7,271 nt of DNA from Alphaproteobacteria bacterium (GTDB lineage Bacteria; Pseudomonadota; Alphaproteobacteria; Rhizobiales; Xanthobacteraceae): NCBI GenBank assembly GCA_005884745.1, contig VAZU01000141.1, positions 6,604 through 13,874 on the forward strand. Direction: 5' to 3'. The notes below the pieces were generated by a model. That model searched no databases. It was given only the letters and a program-made list of their open reading frames with translations, and was not told where the DNA came from. This document shows positions 1 through 5,303 of the stretch, piece by piece. The position numbers and the translations under genes are program-made. Positions within the stretch are counted from its first letter, which is position 1; every line of letters starts with the position of its first letter.

Positions 1-625
1 GCGTCGGATGCAGTTTTTTGCCGTCCGGCGTCTTGAGCCGTTCCTCGCCGGTGCACAGCGGGATGGTCCAATCCGAGCGGACCTGCACGTCGTCGTTGCC
101 GGCCTTGAGCGCCTCGTAATTGAAGGTGTAGCCGCGCGCATTGGGCTCGCGCGCCGCCCAGATCAGCGTCTCGTGCGCGTTGGTGAAGCGCCGCCCGCGG
201 AAATTCGGCATCGGATTCGACTTGCGCCACACCACGTCGTTGAGGATCCAGAACCCGAGGTCCTGGATCAGCGCGCCGACCCGGTAGATGTTGTGGTACG
301 AGCCGATCACCCACAGCGTGGCCGCGGGCTTCATCACCCGGCGGCACGCGATCAGCCAGGCGCGGGTGAAATCGTCATAGGCCTCGAAGCTGGAAAACTT
401 GTCCCAATTCGCGTCGACCGCGTCGACCTTGGATTCATCGGGGCGCTTGAGCGCTCCCTGCAGCTGCAGATTATAAGGCGGGTCGGCGAACACCAGATCG
501 ACGCTTGCCGCGGGCAGCGCCGCCATTTGCGCGACGCAGTCGCCGATCAGGATGCGACTCGACTCGGATGATTTGGACGTTCCGCGGGGCGCCCTCGAGG
601 GCGCCCCGCGACGCGACTCACGCAT
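1..625 (-). CDS. ccrM: CcrM-type adenine-N6 DNA methyltransferase (C-terminus cut by window edge)
   Basis: The first 208 residues of a beta-class DNA adenine methyltransferase, expected to methylate the A of GANTC and act in cell-cycle control. Seen: a basic, Ser/Ala/Pro-rich start (MRESRRGAPS), then ILIGDCV (residues 25-31) and the catalytic motif DPPYNLQL (48-55). Further CcrM-like blocks are NWDKF (73-77), LWVIGSYHNI (104-113), NDVVWRKSNPMPNFRGRRF (129-147) and TNAHETLIWA (148-157). In the beta class, DPPY precedes the SAM-binding FxGxG motif; that motif and the C-terminal extension lie beyond the left edge (full length is usually about 360-380 residues). The ATG at 625 is the only upstream start that keeps the ILIGDCV block; the next in-frame ATG (526) would lose it. 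No strong ribosome site precedes 625. The first 25 codons carry a perfect palindrome and three GANTC sites. Product is near certain; GANTC specificity is inferred from family resemblance. Confidence 0.93.
   Translation of the reverse strand, partial: MRESRRGAPSRAPRGTSKSSESSRILIGDCVAQMAALPAASVDLVFADPPYNLQLQGALKRPDESKVDAVDANWDKFSSFEAYDDFTRAWLIACRRVMKPAATLWVIGSYHNIYRVGALIQDLGFWILNDVVWRKSNPMPNFRGRRFTNAHETLIWAAREPNARGYTFNYEALKAGNDDVQVRSDWTIPLCTGEERLKTPDGKKLHPT
583..610. repeat. 28-bp perfect palindrome inside the ccrM start
   Basis: The 28 bases equal their own reverse complement: half-site CGCGGGGCGCCCTC followed directly by its inverse, centred on CTCGAG. It encodes CcrM residues 6-14 (RGAPSRAPR) and begins 12 bases after the start codon. 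In mRNA it would fold into a very stable GC hairpin close to the start codon, which could slow initiation. Whether it is functional or a chance product of Arg/Ala/Pro codons is unknown. Confidence 0.85.
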
Positions 626-633
626 GACCAGAG

Positions 634-662
634 AACTCGGAACTCTACCACTCGGAACTCGG
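634..662. repeat. AACTCGG heptamer repeats upstream of ccrM
   Basis: Units AACTCGG (634-640), AACTCTA (641-647), an 8-base spacer-like unit CCACTCGG (648-655) and AACTCGG (656-662). The same stretch shows an 11-base direct repeat ACTCGGAACTC at 635-645 and 650-660. It lies in the ccrM leader, just before the start codon, and resembles the heptamer tract between the radical SAM gene and rnhB (5304-5345). Confidence 0.6.
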
Positions 663-710
663 TCGGCGACGCGAGACCTTCAACCGACGGCCGGCATCTT
701 GCCGCCTCAA

Positions 711-727
711 GGTAAAAATGAGCTTAA
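711..727 (-). promoter_or_regulatory. possible CtrA-binding site upstream of ccrM
   Basis: Read on the minus strand, this is TTAAGCTCATTTTTACC: TTAA, seven bases, then TTTAC. The CtrA consensus is TTAA-N7-TTAAC, so there is one mismatch in the second half. It lies about 86-102 bases before the ccrM start codon. CtrA controls ccrM in Caulobacter, which makes the position sensible, but a degenerate AT-rich motif can arise by chance. The left half is also part of the 10-base palindrome AGCTTAAGCT (721-730). Confidence 0.4.
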
Positions 728-787
728 GCTTTCGGCGGGATGGCGCGGTGGGGTGTCGGGGCTATATGGATTGCGCGGGAACGGCCC

Positions 788-878
788 GTAGCCCGGATGG
801 AGCGGACGCAAGCCCGCGCAAGCCGGGAAAGGAATCCCGGATTTCGCGCTCGCTTCGCGCGCGCTCGATCCGGGCTAC
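788..878. repeat. intergenic inverted-repeat element upstream of ypfJ
   Basis: Terminal inverted repeats GTAGCCCGGA (788-797) and TCCGGGCTAC (869-878) match perfectly, and the pairing extends inward imperfectly (TGGAGCG against CGCTCGA). The interior holds smaller GC-rich dyads, including CCGGGAAAGGAATCCCGG (823-840). The layout fits an extragenic palindromic repeat of the kind scattered through Bradyrhizobium-group genomes. It ends 24 bases before the ypfJ start codon, so it would lie in the 5' untranslated region if the promoter is upstream of it. Confidence 0.75.
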
Positions 879-891
879 AGTTGCGGGTGAC

Positions 892-896
892 AGGAG
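892..896 (+). promoter_or_regulatory. ribosome binding site of ypfJ
   Basis: AGGAG, six bases before the ATG at 903, is the clearest Shine-Dalgarno sequence in the window and fixes the ypfJ start. Confidence 0.7.
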
Positions 897-902
897 CCAC
901 GA

Positions 903-1817
903 ATGCGCTGGGATGAGCTGCCGCGCAGCGACAACATCGAGGATCGCCGCGGCGAGGAGGGCGGTTACGGCGGGGGCGGCTTCGGCTTCCCGATCGGCAC
1001 CGGCGGGATGGGCATCGGCACGCTGGTCGTGCTCGGGGTTCTCGGCTGGGCGCTCGGCATCGACCCGCGGCTCTTGATCGGCGGCGCCGAGATTCTCAGC
1101 GGCGGCGGCCATTCCTATCACACGCCCTATCGCGCCCCGACCCAGACCGGCGCGCCAAGCGACCGCACCGGCCAGTTCGTGTCGGCCGTGATCGGCAGCA
1201 CCGAGACGGTATGGCGGTATTTGCTGGAGAAGCAGGGCGGGCGCTACCGGCCGCCCACCCTGGTGATGTTCTCCGGCGCGACGCGCTCGGCCTGCGGCTC
1301 CGCGCGCGCCGCCATGGGGCCGTTCTATTGTCCCAACGACCAGCGGGTCTATCTCGACACGTCGTTCTTCCGCGACCTGCAGCGCCGATTTCGCGGCTGC
1401 GACAACAGCAAGGCGTGCGAGTTCTCCCAAGCTTACGTGATCGCCCACGAGGTCGGTCACCACGTGCAGAATCTGCTCGGCATCCTGCCGAAGGTGCAGC
1501 AGCGTCAGCACGCCGTCGGCAAGGTCGAGGCGAATCACTTGCAGGTCCAGGTCGAGCTGCAGGCCGATTGTTTCGCCGGGGTCTGGGCCAAAAGTTCGCG
1601 GCAGCGCTGGAATCTGGTCGAGCAGGGCGACATCGAAGCTGCGCTCAAGACCGCGGCCGCCATCGGCGACGACCGCCTGCAGCGGCAGGCGCAAGGCTAC
1701 GTCGTCCCCGACGCATTCACCCACGGCTCTTCCGAACAGCGCATGCGCTGGTTCAACACCGGGCTCAAGGGCGGTACGGTGGCGAGCTGCAACACCTTCC
1801 GTGGTGCGCAGCTCTAG
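903..1817 (+). CDS. ypfJ: neutral zinc metallopeptidase, YpfJ family
   Basis: A 304-residue membrane-anchored protein of the YpfJ zinc peptidase family (Pfam Zn_peptidase, PF04228); physiological substrate unknown. A charged N-terminus (MRWDELPRSDN) and a Gly-rich stretch (residues 20-39) lead into one hydrophobic segment (about 36-53). The remaining roughly 250 residues form the domain presumed to lie in the periplasm. The zinc site is HEVGH (182-186), with two His ligands and a catalytic Glu; the third ligand is probably E218 in ELQADCFAG (218-226). Cysteines at 131 (ACGSA) and 143 (FYCPNDQ), and the CDNSKACEF segment before the HEVGH helix, are typical of the family and may form disulfides. 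Length is normal and no key residue is missing. The start is fixed by AGGAG six bases upstream. Its stop lies 10 bases before moaB, so the two are probably co-transcribed, though no functional link is obvious. Confidence 0.93.
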   Translation: MRWDELPRSDNIEDRRGEEGGYGGGGFGFPIGTGGMGIGTLVVLGVLGWALGIDPRLLIGGAEILSGGGHSYHTPYRAPTQTGAPSDRTGQFVSAVIGSTETVWRYLLEKQGGRYRPPTLVMFSGATRSACGSARAAMGPFYCPNDQRVYLDTSFFRDLQRRFRGCDNSKACEFSQAYVIAHEVGHHVQNLLGILPKVQQRQHAVGKVEANHLQVQVELQADCFAGVWAKSSRQRWNLVEQGDIEAALKTAAAIGDDRLQRQAQGYVVPDAFTHGSSEQRMRWFNTGLKGGTVASCNTFRGAQL

Positions 1818-1827
1818 GGATCGGACC

Positions 1828-2370
1828 ATGCCGGGTTTGGACGAGACCAAACCGTTCGTGCCGCTGAAGTTCGCGGTGCTGACCGTTTCCGACACGCGCG
1901 AGCTCGCCGACGACAAGTCGGGCGCGACCCTGGCGGAGCGCATCCGGTCCGCCGGTCACACATTGGCGGAGCGCGGCATCGTCCGCGACGATACGCAAGC
2001 GATCCGCGAGCAGGTGCAACGCTGGATCGCCGATCCGGCGATCGACGTCGTCATCACCACCGGCGGCACCGGGTTTACCGGCCGCGACGTGACGCCGGAA
2101 GCCGTCGAGCCGCTGTTCGAGAAGCGCATGGACGGCTTCGCCACTTTGTTTCACATGGTGAGCTTTGCGAAAATCGGCACCTCGACGGTGCAGACCCGGG
2201 CGACCGCGGGGCTCGCCAATGCCACCTATATCTTCTGTCTGCCCGGCTCGCCGGGCGCCTGCCGCGACGCCTGGGACGAAATCTTGCAATATCAGCTCGA
2301 CTACCGCTATCGGCCCTGCAATTTCGTCGAGATCATGCCGCGGCTCGACGAGCACCTGCGCCGCGGATGA
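1828..2370 (+). CDS. moaB: molybdenum cofactor biosynthesis protein MoaB
   Basis: A 180-residue cytoplasmic protein of the MoaB/MogA fold (MoCF_biosynth). The family binds molybdopterin and in many bacteria adenylylates it before molybdate insertion; in E. coli MogA does this and the role of MoaB is less clear. Seen: the first strand FAVLTVSDTR, where family members carry the SDxR turn, the glycine motif TGGTG (residues 78-82) preceded by DVVITT, the GFTGRDVTPEAVEPLF segment, and PGSPG (139-143) followed by ACRDAWDEIL. Length is normal for MoaB. I place the start at the ATG at 1828; a GTG at 1801 in the same frame lies inside ypfJ and would add nine residues with no family resemblance. AGGGA at 1816-1820, overlapping the ypfJ stop, can serve as ribosome site. 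Likely an operon with ypfJ; transcription probably ends in the folded repeat downstream. Confidence 0.94.
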   Translation: MPGLDETKPFVPLKFAVLTVSDTRELADDKSGATLAERIRSAGHTLAERGIVRDDTQAIREQVQRWIADPAIDVVITTGGTGFTGRDVTPEAVEPLFEKRMDGFATLFHMVSFAKIGTSTVQTRATAGLANATYIFCLPGSPGACRDAWDEILQYQLDYRYRPCNFVEIMPRLDEHLRRG

Positions 2371-2383
2371 CAATAATCAGATC

Positions 2384-2459
2384 TGTCATGGCCCGCGGAG
2401 GCGGGCCACCTAGTAACCCCGGTGATTACTGGGTCGCCCGGACAAGCCGGGCGATGACA
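2384..2459. repeat. cloverleaf-like intergenic repeat between convergent genes
   Basis: A 76-base element bounded by TGTCAT (2384-2389) and ATGACA (2454-2459), with pairing extending inward (TGTCATGGCCCG against CGGGCGATGACA). Inside are three dyads: GGCCCGC/GCGGGCC around GGAG, AGTAA/TTACT around the CCGG core, and GCCCGG/CCGGGC around ACAAG. It resembles a mobile extragenic repeat common in Bradyrhizobium-type genomes. Lying between the ends of moaB and the MarR-GNAT gene, it could act as a two-way transcription stop, although no T-run follows. Confidence 0.75.
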
Positions 2460-2471
2460 CGCTGAATGACG

Positions 2472-3395
2472 CTACAGCGTCAGCTCCCAGGTCTGCCCGA
2501 TCAGCTCCGGGCCGAACATGCGGTGCTTTTCCTCCTGGACGAGGCGAAAGCCGGCCCGCTCATAGATATGGCGCGCGGCGTGCAGCACGTGGTTGGTCCA
2601 CAGCGCCAGCGTTTTGTATCCGGTCTGTCGCGAGAACCGCACGCATTCCTCGACCAGCCGCGCGCCGATGCCGAGCCCGCGCGCATGCGGCTCGACCAGC
2701 AGCAATCGCAGCTTGGCGACTTGATCCGAATGTTTCACCACGAACACCGAGCCGACCGGCTCGCCGTCGATCTCGGCGATCCAGCAGCGCTCGCGGCTCG
2801 CGTCGAAATTCTTGATGAAGGCGGCGGCGATCTCCGCGACCAGCGCCTCGAACGCGAGGTTCCAGCCGTATTCCTGCGTGTAGAGCGCGCCGTGCCGGCT
2901 CACTACCCAGCCCATGTCGCCGGGCCGATGCGGCCGCAGCAGGTAGGGCGGCTTGCCGCGGGGCGCGCCCAGCGTCGCCTCGATCGCGGCCATTGCCGCG
3001 ATCAGCCGCCGTTGCTGCGCCTCGCCGAGCTTTTCCAGCATGGCCGCCACGGCCTCGCGGGAACGCAGGTCGAGCGGAAGAAATGCGCCGCGGCCTTCGG
3101 GCGTGAGCTCGAGATGGGTCTGGCGGCCATCGAGTTCGGAAGGCGTTCGCGCGAGAAGCCCGCGCGCTTCGAAGGAGCGCAAGATCCGGCTCAGATAGCC
3201 GGGATCGAGCCCCAGGTCCTTTGCCAGCTCGCTCGCCGTGGGTGCCGTGCGGTTGGCGAGCTCATAGAGCAGGCGCGACTCGGTCAGCGAGAACGGCGTG
3301 TCGAGCAGCCGCTCCTCCAGCACCCCGATCCGACGCGTGTAGAAGCGGTTGAACTGCCGCACCGCCGCGACGTCGCGCTCCAAACCGGCTGCCAT
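2472..3395 (-). CDS. MarR-type regulator fused to a GNAT acetyltransferase
   Basis: A 307-residue two-domain protein. The N-terminal half (about 1-140) is a MarR winged helix: FSLTESRLLYELA, the recognition region ASELAKDLGLDPGYLSRILRS (54-74), and the wing with LDGRQTHLELTPEGR (88-102). The C-terminal half (about 150-305) is a GNAT domain with the acetyl-CoA loop RGLGIGARL (239-247), the upstream strand KLRLLLVEP, and the closing YERAGFRLVQEEKHRMFG segment (278-295). This pairing is a known fusion in alphaproteobacteria; ligand and acetyl acceptor are unknown. The start at 3395 is supported by GGGGA a few bases upstream. The preceding spacer has an inverted repeat that could be the protein's own operator, which would fit MarR autoregulation. 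It is transcribed toward moaB, with the glycosyltransferase upstream on the same strand. Confidence 0.92.
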   Translation of the reverse strand: MAAGLERDVAAVRQFNRFYTRRIGVLEERLLDTPFSLTESRLLYELANRTAPTASELAKDLGLDPGYLSRILRSFEARGLLARTPSELDGRQTHLELTPEGRGAFLPLDLRSREAVAAMLEKLGEAQQRRLIAAMAAIEATLGAPRGKPPYLLRPHRPGDMGWVVSRHGALYTQEYGWNLAFEALVAEIAAAFIKNFDASRERCWIAEIDGEPVGSVFVVKHSDQVAKLRLLLVEPHARGLGIGARLVEECVRFSRQTGYKTLALWTNHVLHAARHIYERAGFRLVQEEKHRMFGPELIGQTWELTL

Positions 3396-3433
3396 CGGCT
3401 CGTCCCCGCAAGGCTCCCGGGCCCGCGGACATA

Positions 3434-3459
3434 GTCAAGCATATATTTGACGCAGTCAA
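3434..3459 (-). promoter_or_regulatory. candidate MarR operator / promoter of the MarR-GNAT gene
   Basis: Three copies of one pentamer alternate in direction: GTCAA (3434-3438), TTGAC (3447-3451) and GTCAA (3455-3459). The last two form the 13-base palindrome TTGACGCAGTCAA. On the minus strand it gives TTGACT, which could also be a -35 box, with an AT-rich spacer AAATATAT leading toward the MarR-GNAT start 39 bases beyond. Short palindromes overlapping the promoter are usual for MarR regulators. It overlaps the stop codon of the upstream glycosyltransferase. The -10 box is not clear. Confidence 0.55.
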
Positions 3460-4043
3460 GCAATTGCCGGCCGCGCCGGTAGTGCCAGGCAGCGCAGCAC
3501 GATGGTTCGGCGCGAGCCCAGCCGGTGCAGCAGCTCGATTTCCGGATCCTCCTCGTTGCGGTGGCCGCCGAGCTGCCGATAGAAACTTTTCGCGATCAGC
3601 AGCCCCTGTTCGGAACCGGCCTGCCGCCCGAATGCGAAGCGCAGCAGGGCGAAAACCTCGGCAAACGTCGGCCGCATTCCGCCGCCCGGACCCGCGGGTC
3701 GAAAAATCGCGGCCCGAGCGTCCGGAGAGGCTTCGGCATCGGCGATGAAGCGGACGGCTTCCGCCACCCAGGAATGCTCGAGCACCATGCCGGCCCGCAG
3801 GAACAGCAGCCATGGGCCGCGCGCCGAATGGGCTGCGGCCTTGAGCCTCGCGCCCAGCGGCCCTGGCGCGACCATCAGCCGGCACCCGGCGATATCGGCG
3901 ACTTCCGCGGTCGCATCGCGCGAACCCGCATCGGCGACGATCACGTCCCGCAGGATGCCCGCCGTTACGCCGGGCACCAGGCAGGCCAGAGTCTGCACCA
4001 GCGCGCGTTCCGAATCACTTGTGGCGATCACGGCGCTCAGCAT
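3456..4043 (-). CDS. family 2 glycosyltransferase-like protein
   Basis: A 195-residue protein with a GT-A fold of family 2, closest in layout to the small TIGR04283-type transferases. Seen: the opening strand MLSAVIATSDSERALVQTL, the nucleotide-binding strand and turn DVIVADAGSRDAT (33-45), the segment GPLGARLKAAA (61-71) typical of this subfamily, and QGLLIAKSFYRQLGG (146-160) near the acceptor side. There is no membrane segment. The DxD-type metal site, often HADT after the WLLFL strand in the subfamily, reads FLRAG (81-85), so the usual metal-binding Asp is absent. Activity may be altered or metal-independent. I chose the ATG at 4043 because homology starts there; an upstream TTG (4109) adds 22 residues without family character. 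It is separated from the MarR-GNAT gene by 60 bases that contain a likely promoter. Donor and acceptor cannot be told. Confidence 0.82.
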   Translation of the reverse strand: MLSAVIATSDSERALVQTLACLVPGVTAGILRDVIVADAGSRDATAEVADIAGCRLMVAPGPLGARLKAAAHSARGPWLLFLRAGMVLEHSWVAEAVRFIADAEASPDARAAIFRPAGPGGGMRPTFAEVFALLRFAFGRQAGSEQGLLIAKSFYRQLGGHRNEEDPEIELLHRLGSRRTIVLRCLALPARPAIA

Positions 4044-4091
4044 GACGTCTCGATGGCTCCGGTTCGGCCAGCCGACCTTGGGAGATCTCGC

Positions 4092-4119
4092 GTTTAGCCC
4101 GAAAGCCAAGCAGTATCAA
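4092..4119 (-). promoter_or_regulatory. weak promoter candidate for the glycosyltransferase
   Basis: On the minus strand TTGATA (4119-4114) and CTAAAC (4097-4092) are separated by 16 bases, about 50 bases before the ATG at 4043. The -35 match is good and the -10 match moderate. It lies in the AT-rich divergent spacer shared with the radical SAM gene. Confidence 0.3.
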
Positions 4120-4160
4120 TTCGTTATGCCAGCAGAAAATGCGGATATTTCGGCAATATC

Positions 4161-4175
4161 GTTCTTGTTTTGTTC
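4161..4175 (+). promoter_or_regulatory. SOS box (LexA operator), GTTC-N7-GTTC
   Basis: GTTCTTGTTTTGTTC is a perfect match to the alphaproteobacterial LexA consensus GTTC-N7-GTTC, including a T-rich spacer. It ends 24 bases before the ATG at 4200. It overlaps a possible -35 (TTGTTT, 4165-4170) paired over 17 bases with TAGCAT (4188-4193), so LexA bound here would block the promoter. The Pseudomonas aeruginosa homologue PA0069 is, to my knowledge, a LexA-regulated gene, which fits this location. Confidence 0.72.
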
Positions 4176-4193
4176 GCACGATTGCGTTAGCAT
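4165..4193 (+). promoter_or_regulatory. promoter candidate of the radical SAM gene, probably leaderless
   Basis: TTGTTT (4165-4170), 17 bases, then TAGCAT (4188-4193; four of six consensus bases). Transcription would begin near 4200, at the start codon itself. This agrees with the lack of any Shine-Dalgarno sequence before that ATG. Confidence 0.4.
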
Positions 4194-4199
4194 CCTGCC

Positions 4200-5290
4200 A
4201 TGGCTCGCTCCTCTGCCCTGCGAAGCCCGTCGGCGCGCTTCAATGCGCCGGCGGGCGGCTTCGCCCCCGAGATCGACCGCGAGCGCCGGCGCGGCCGCGG
4301 CGCGCTGTCGAACGCGTCCGGGCGCTACGAGCCGAAAGCCCGCGTCGGCTTCGACGACGGCTGGCAGAGTCTCGAGGATTTGCCGCCGTTCGCCACGAGT
4401 GTGATATCGGCTTCGATCGCTCGATCAATCCCTATCGCGGGTGCGAGCACGGCTGCGTCTATTGTTTCGCGCGCCCCACCCACGCCTATCTCGGGCTCTC
4501 GCCTGGGCTCGATTTCGAAACCAAGTTGTTCGTGAAGCCGGAGGCGCCGGAACTGCTCGAGCGCGAGCTTTCCGCTCCCGGCTATCAGCCGCGCACCATC
4601 GCGATCGGCACCAACACCGATCCGTACCAGCCGATCGACCGCCGCTACCAAATCATGCGCCGCATTCTCGAAGTGCTCGAGCGCGCCGGCCATCCCGTCG
4701 GCATCGTCACCAAGTCGGCGCTGGTGTTGCGCGACATCGACATTCTCTCCCGCATGGCCGAGCGCAATCTCGCCAAAGTGGCGCTTTCGGTGACCACGCT
4801 CGATGCCAAGCTCGCGCGCACCATGGAGCCGCGGGCGGCGACGCCTTCGCGCCGGCTCGAGACGCTGCGCCAATTGTCCGCGGCGGGAATCCCGACCGCC
4901 GTGCTGGTGGCGCCGATCATCCCCGCCATCAACGATTCCGAGATCGAGCGCATTCTCGACGCCGCGGCTGCCGCCGGCGTGCAGGGCGCCGGCTACGTGA
5001 TCCTGCGGCTGCCGCTCGAGGTCCGGGATCTCTTCCGCGAATGGCTGATGGCGAATTTTCCCGACCGCTATCGCCATGTCTTCAAGCTGATCCGCGAGAT
5101 GCGCGGCGGCAAAGACTACGATTCGACCTGGGGCCTGCGCCAGACCGGCTCCGGCCCCTATGCCTGGATGATCGGCCGGCGGTTCGAGATCGCCTGCGAG
5201 AAGCTCGGGCTGAACGCGCGCGAGGCCCAGCTTACGACCGAGCATTTCCGCCCGCCGCGCCCGAGCGCCGTGCAGCTCGACCTGTTCTGA
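4200..5290 (+). CDS. PA0069-family radical SAM protein, reading frame broken near 4400
   Basis: A member of the PA0069/SplB-like radical SAM family (COG1533, often labelled DNA repair photolyase; real substrate unknown). The N-terminus reads in one frame from the ATG at 4200 (MARSSALRSPSARFNAPAGG to DDGWQSLEDLPPFATS, about 67 residues). From 4403 the protein continues in another frame to the TGA at 5288-5290: DIGFDRSINPYRGC, then the cluster motif CEHGCVYC (Cys codons at 4442, 4454, 4463), ARPTHAYLGLSPGLDFETK, GTNTDPYQPIDR, VLVAPIIPAIND, and the usual end AVQLDLF. A conserved stretch of roughly 15 residues (of the ITRNDSP type) between the two halves is missing. The second frame happens to be open back to an ATG at 4139, which would give a 383-residue product with an unrelated first 88 residues; that ATG lies upstream of the SOS box, so I doubt it. 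Family identity is nearly certain; whether it is a pseudogene or a sequence error is open. Confidence 0.88.
4393..4408 (+). other. frameshift / deletion junction in the radical SAM gene
   Basis: Before this point the family-like frame reads LPPFATS (ending ACG AGT at 4400). After it, the family-like frame reads GAT ATC GGC TTC GAT (from 4403). The frame change needs a net loss of 3n+1 bases, and the missing family segment is about 15 residues, so a deletion near 46 bases is the simplest reading. The sequence at the junction, GAGTGTGATATC, contains a repeated GTG/GAT-like stretch that could have served as microhomology. Confidence 0.7.
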
Positions 5291-5303
5291 TGCAAGGGAA
5301 CAG

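Noticed and set aside
8..571. Plus-strand open frame of 187 codons opposite ccrM
   Set aside because: The minus strand carries DPPYNLQL and other CcrM blocks; the plus frame has no recognisable content.
547..620. Frameshift at the ccrM N-terminus
   Set aside because: A first reading seemed to put the ATG out of frame. Careful base counting shows the ATG at 625 is in frame with DPPYN and the gene is intact in this window.
633..658. Second SOS box (GAAC repeats before ccrM)
   Set aside because: GAAC occurs at 633, 640 and 655 but the spacings are 3 and 11 bases, not the 7 required; they belong to the heptamer repeats.
762..1943. Long minus-strand open frame of 393 codons opposite ypfJ
   Set aside because: It mirrors the ypfJ codons, has a low-complexity Arg/Ala/Gly composition and no family motif, and crosses the intergenic repeat. 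ypfJ on the plus strand has the HEVGH site and a good ribosome site.
2384..2459. tRNA-like cloverleaf
   Set aside because: Length and three arms recall a tRNA, but there is no T-loop GTTCRAT, no proper anticodon arm and no acceptor stem; it is an inverted-repeat element.
2466..3434. Plus-strand open frame of 322 codons opposite the MarR-GNAT gene
   Set aside because: Composition is that of an antisense shadow (Arg/Gln/Ala/His rich); the minus strand encodes clear MarR and GNAT domains.
4325..5245. Minus-strand open frame of 306 codons opposite the radical SAM gene
   Set aside because: Antisense shadow in GC-rich DNA; the plus strand encodes recognisable radical SAM motifs throughout.
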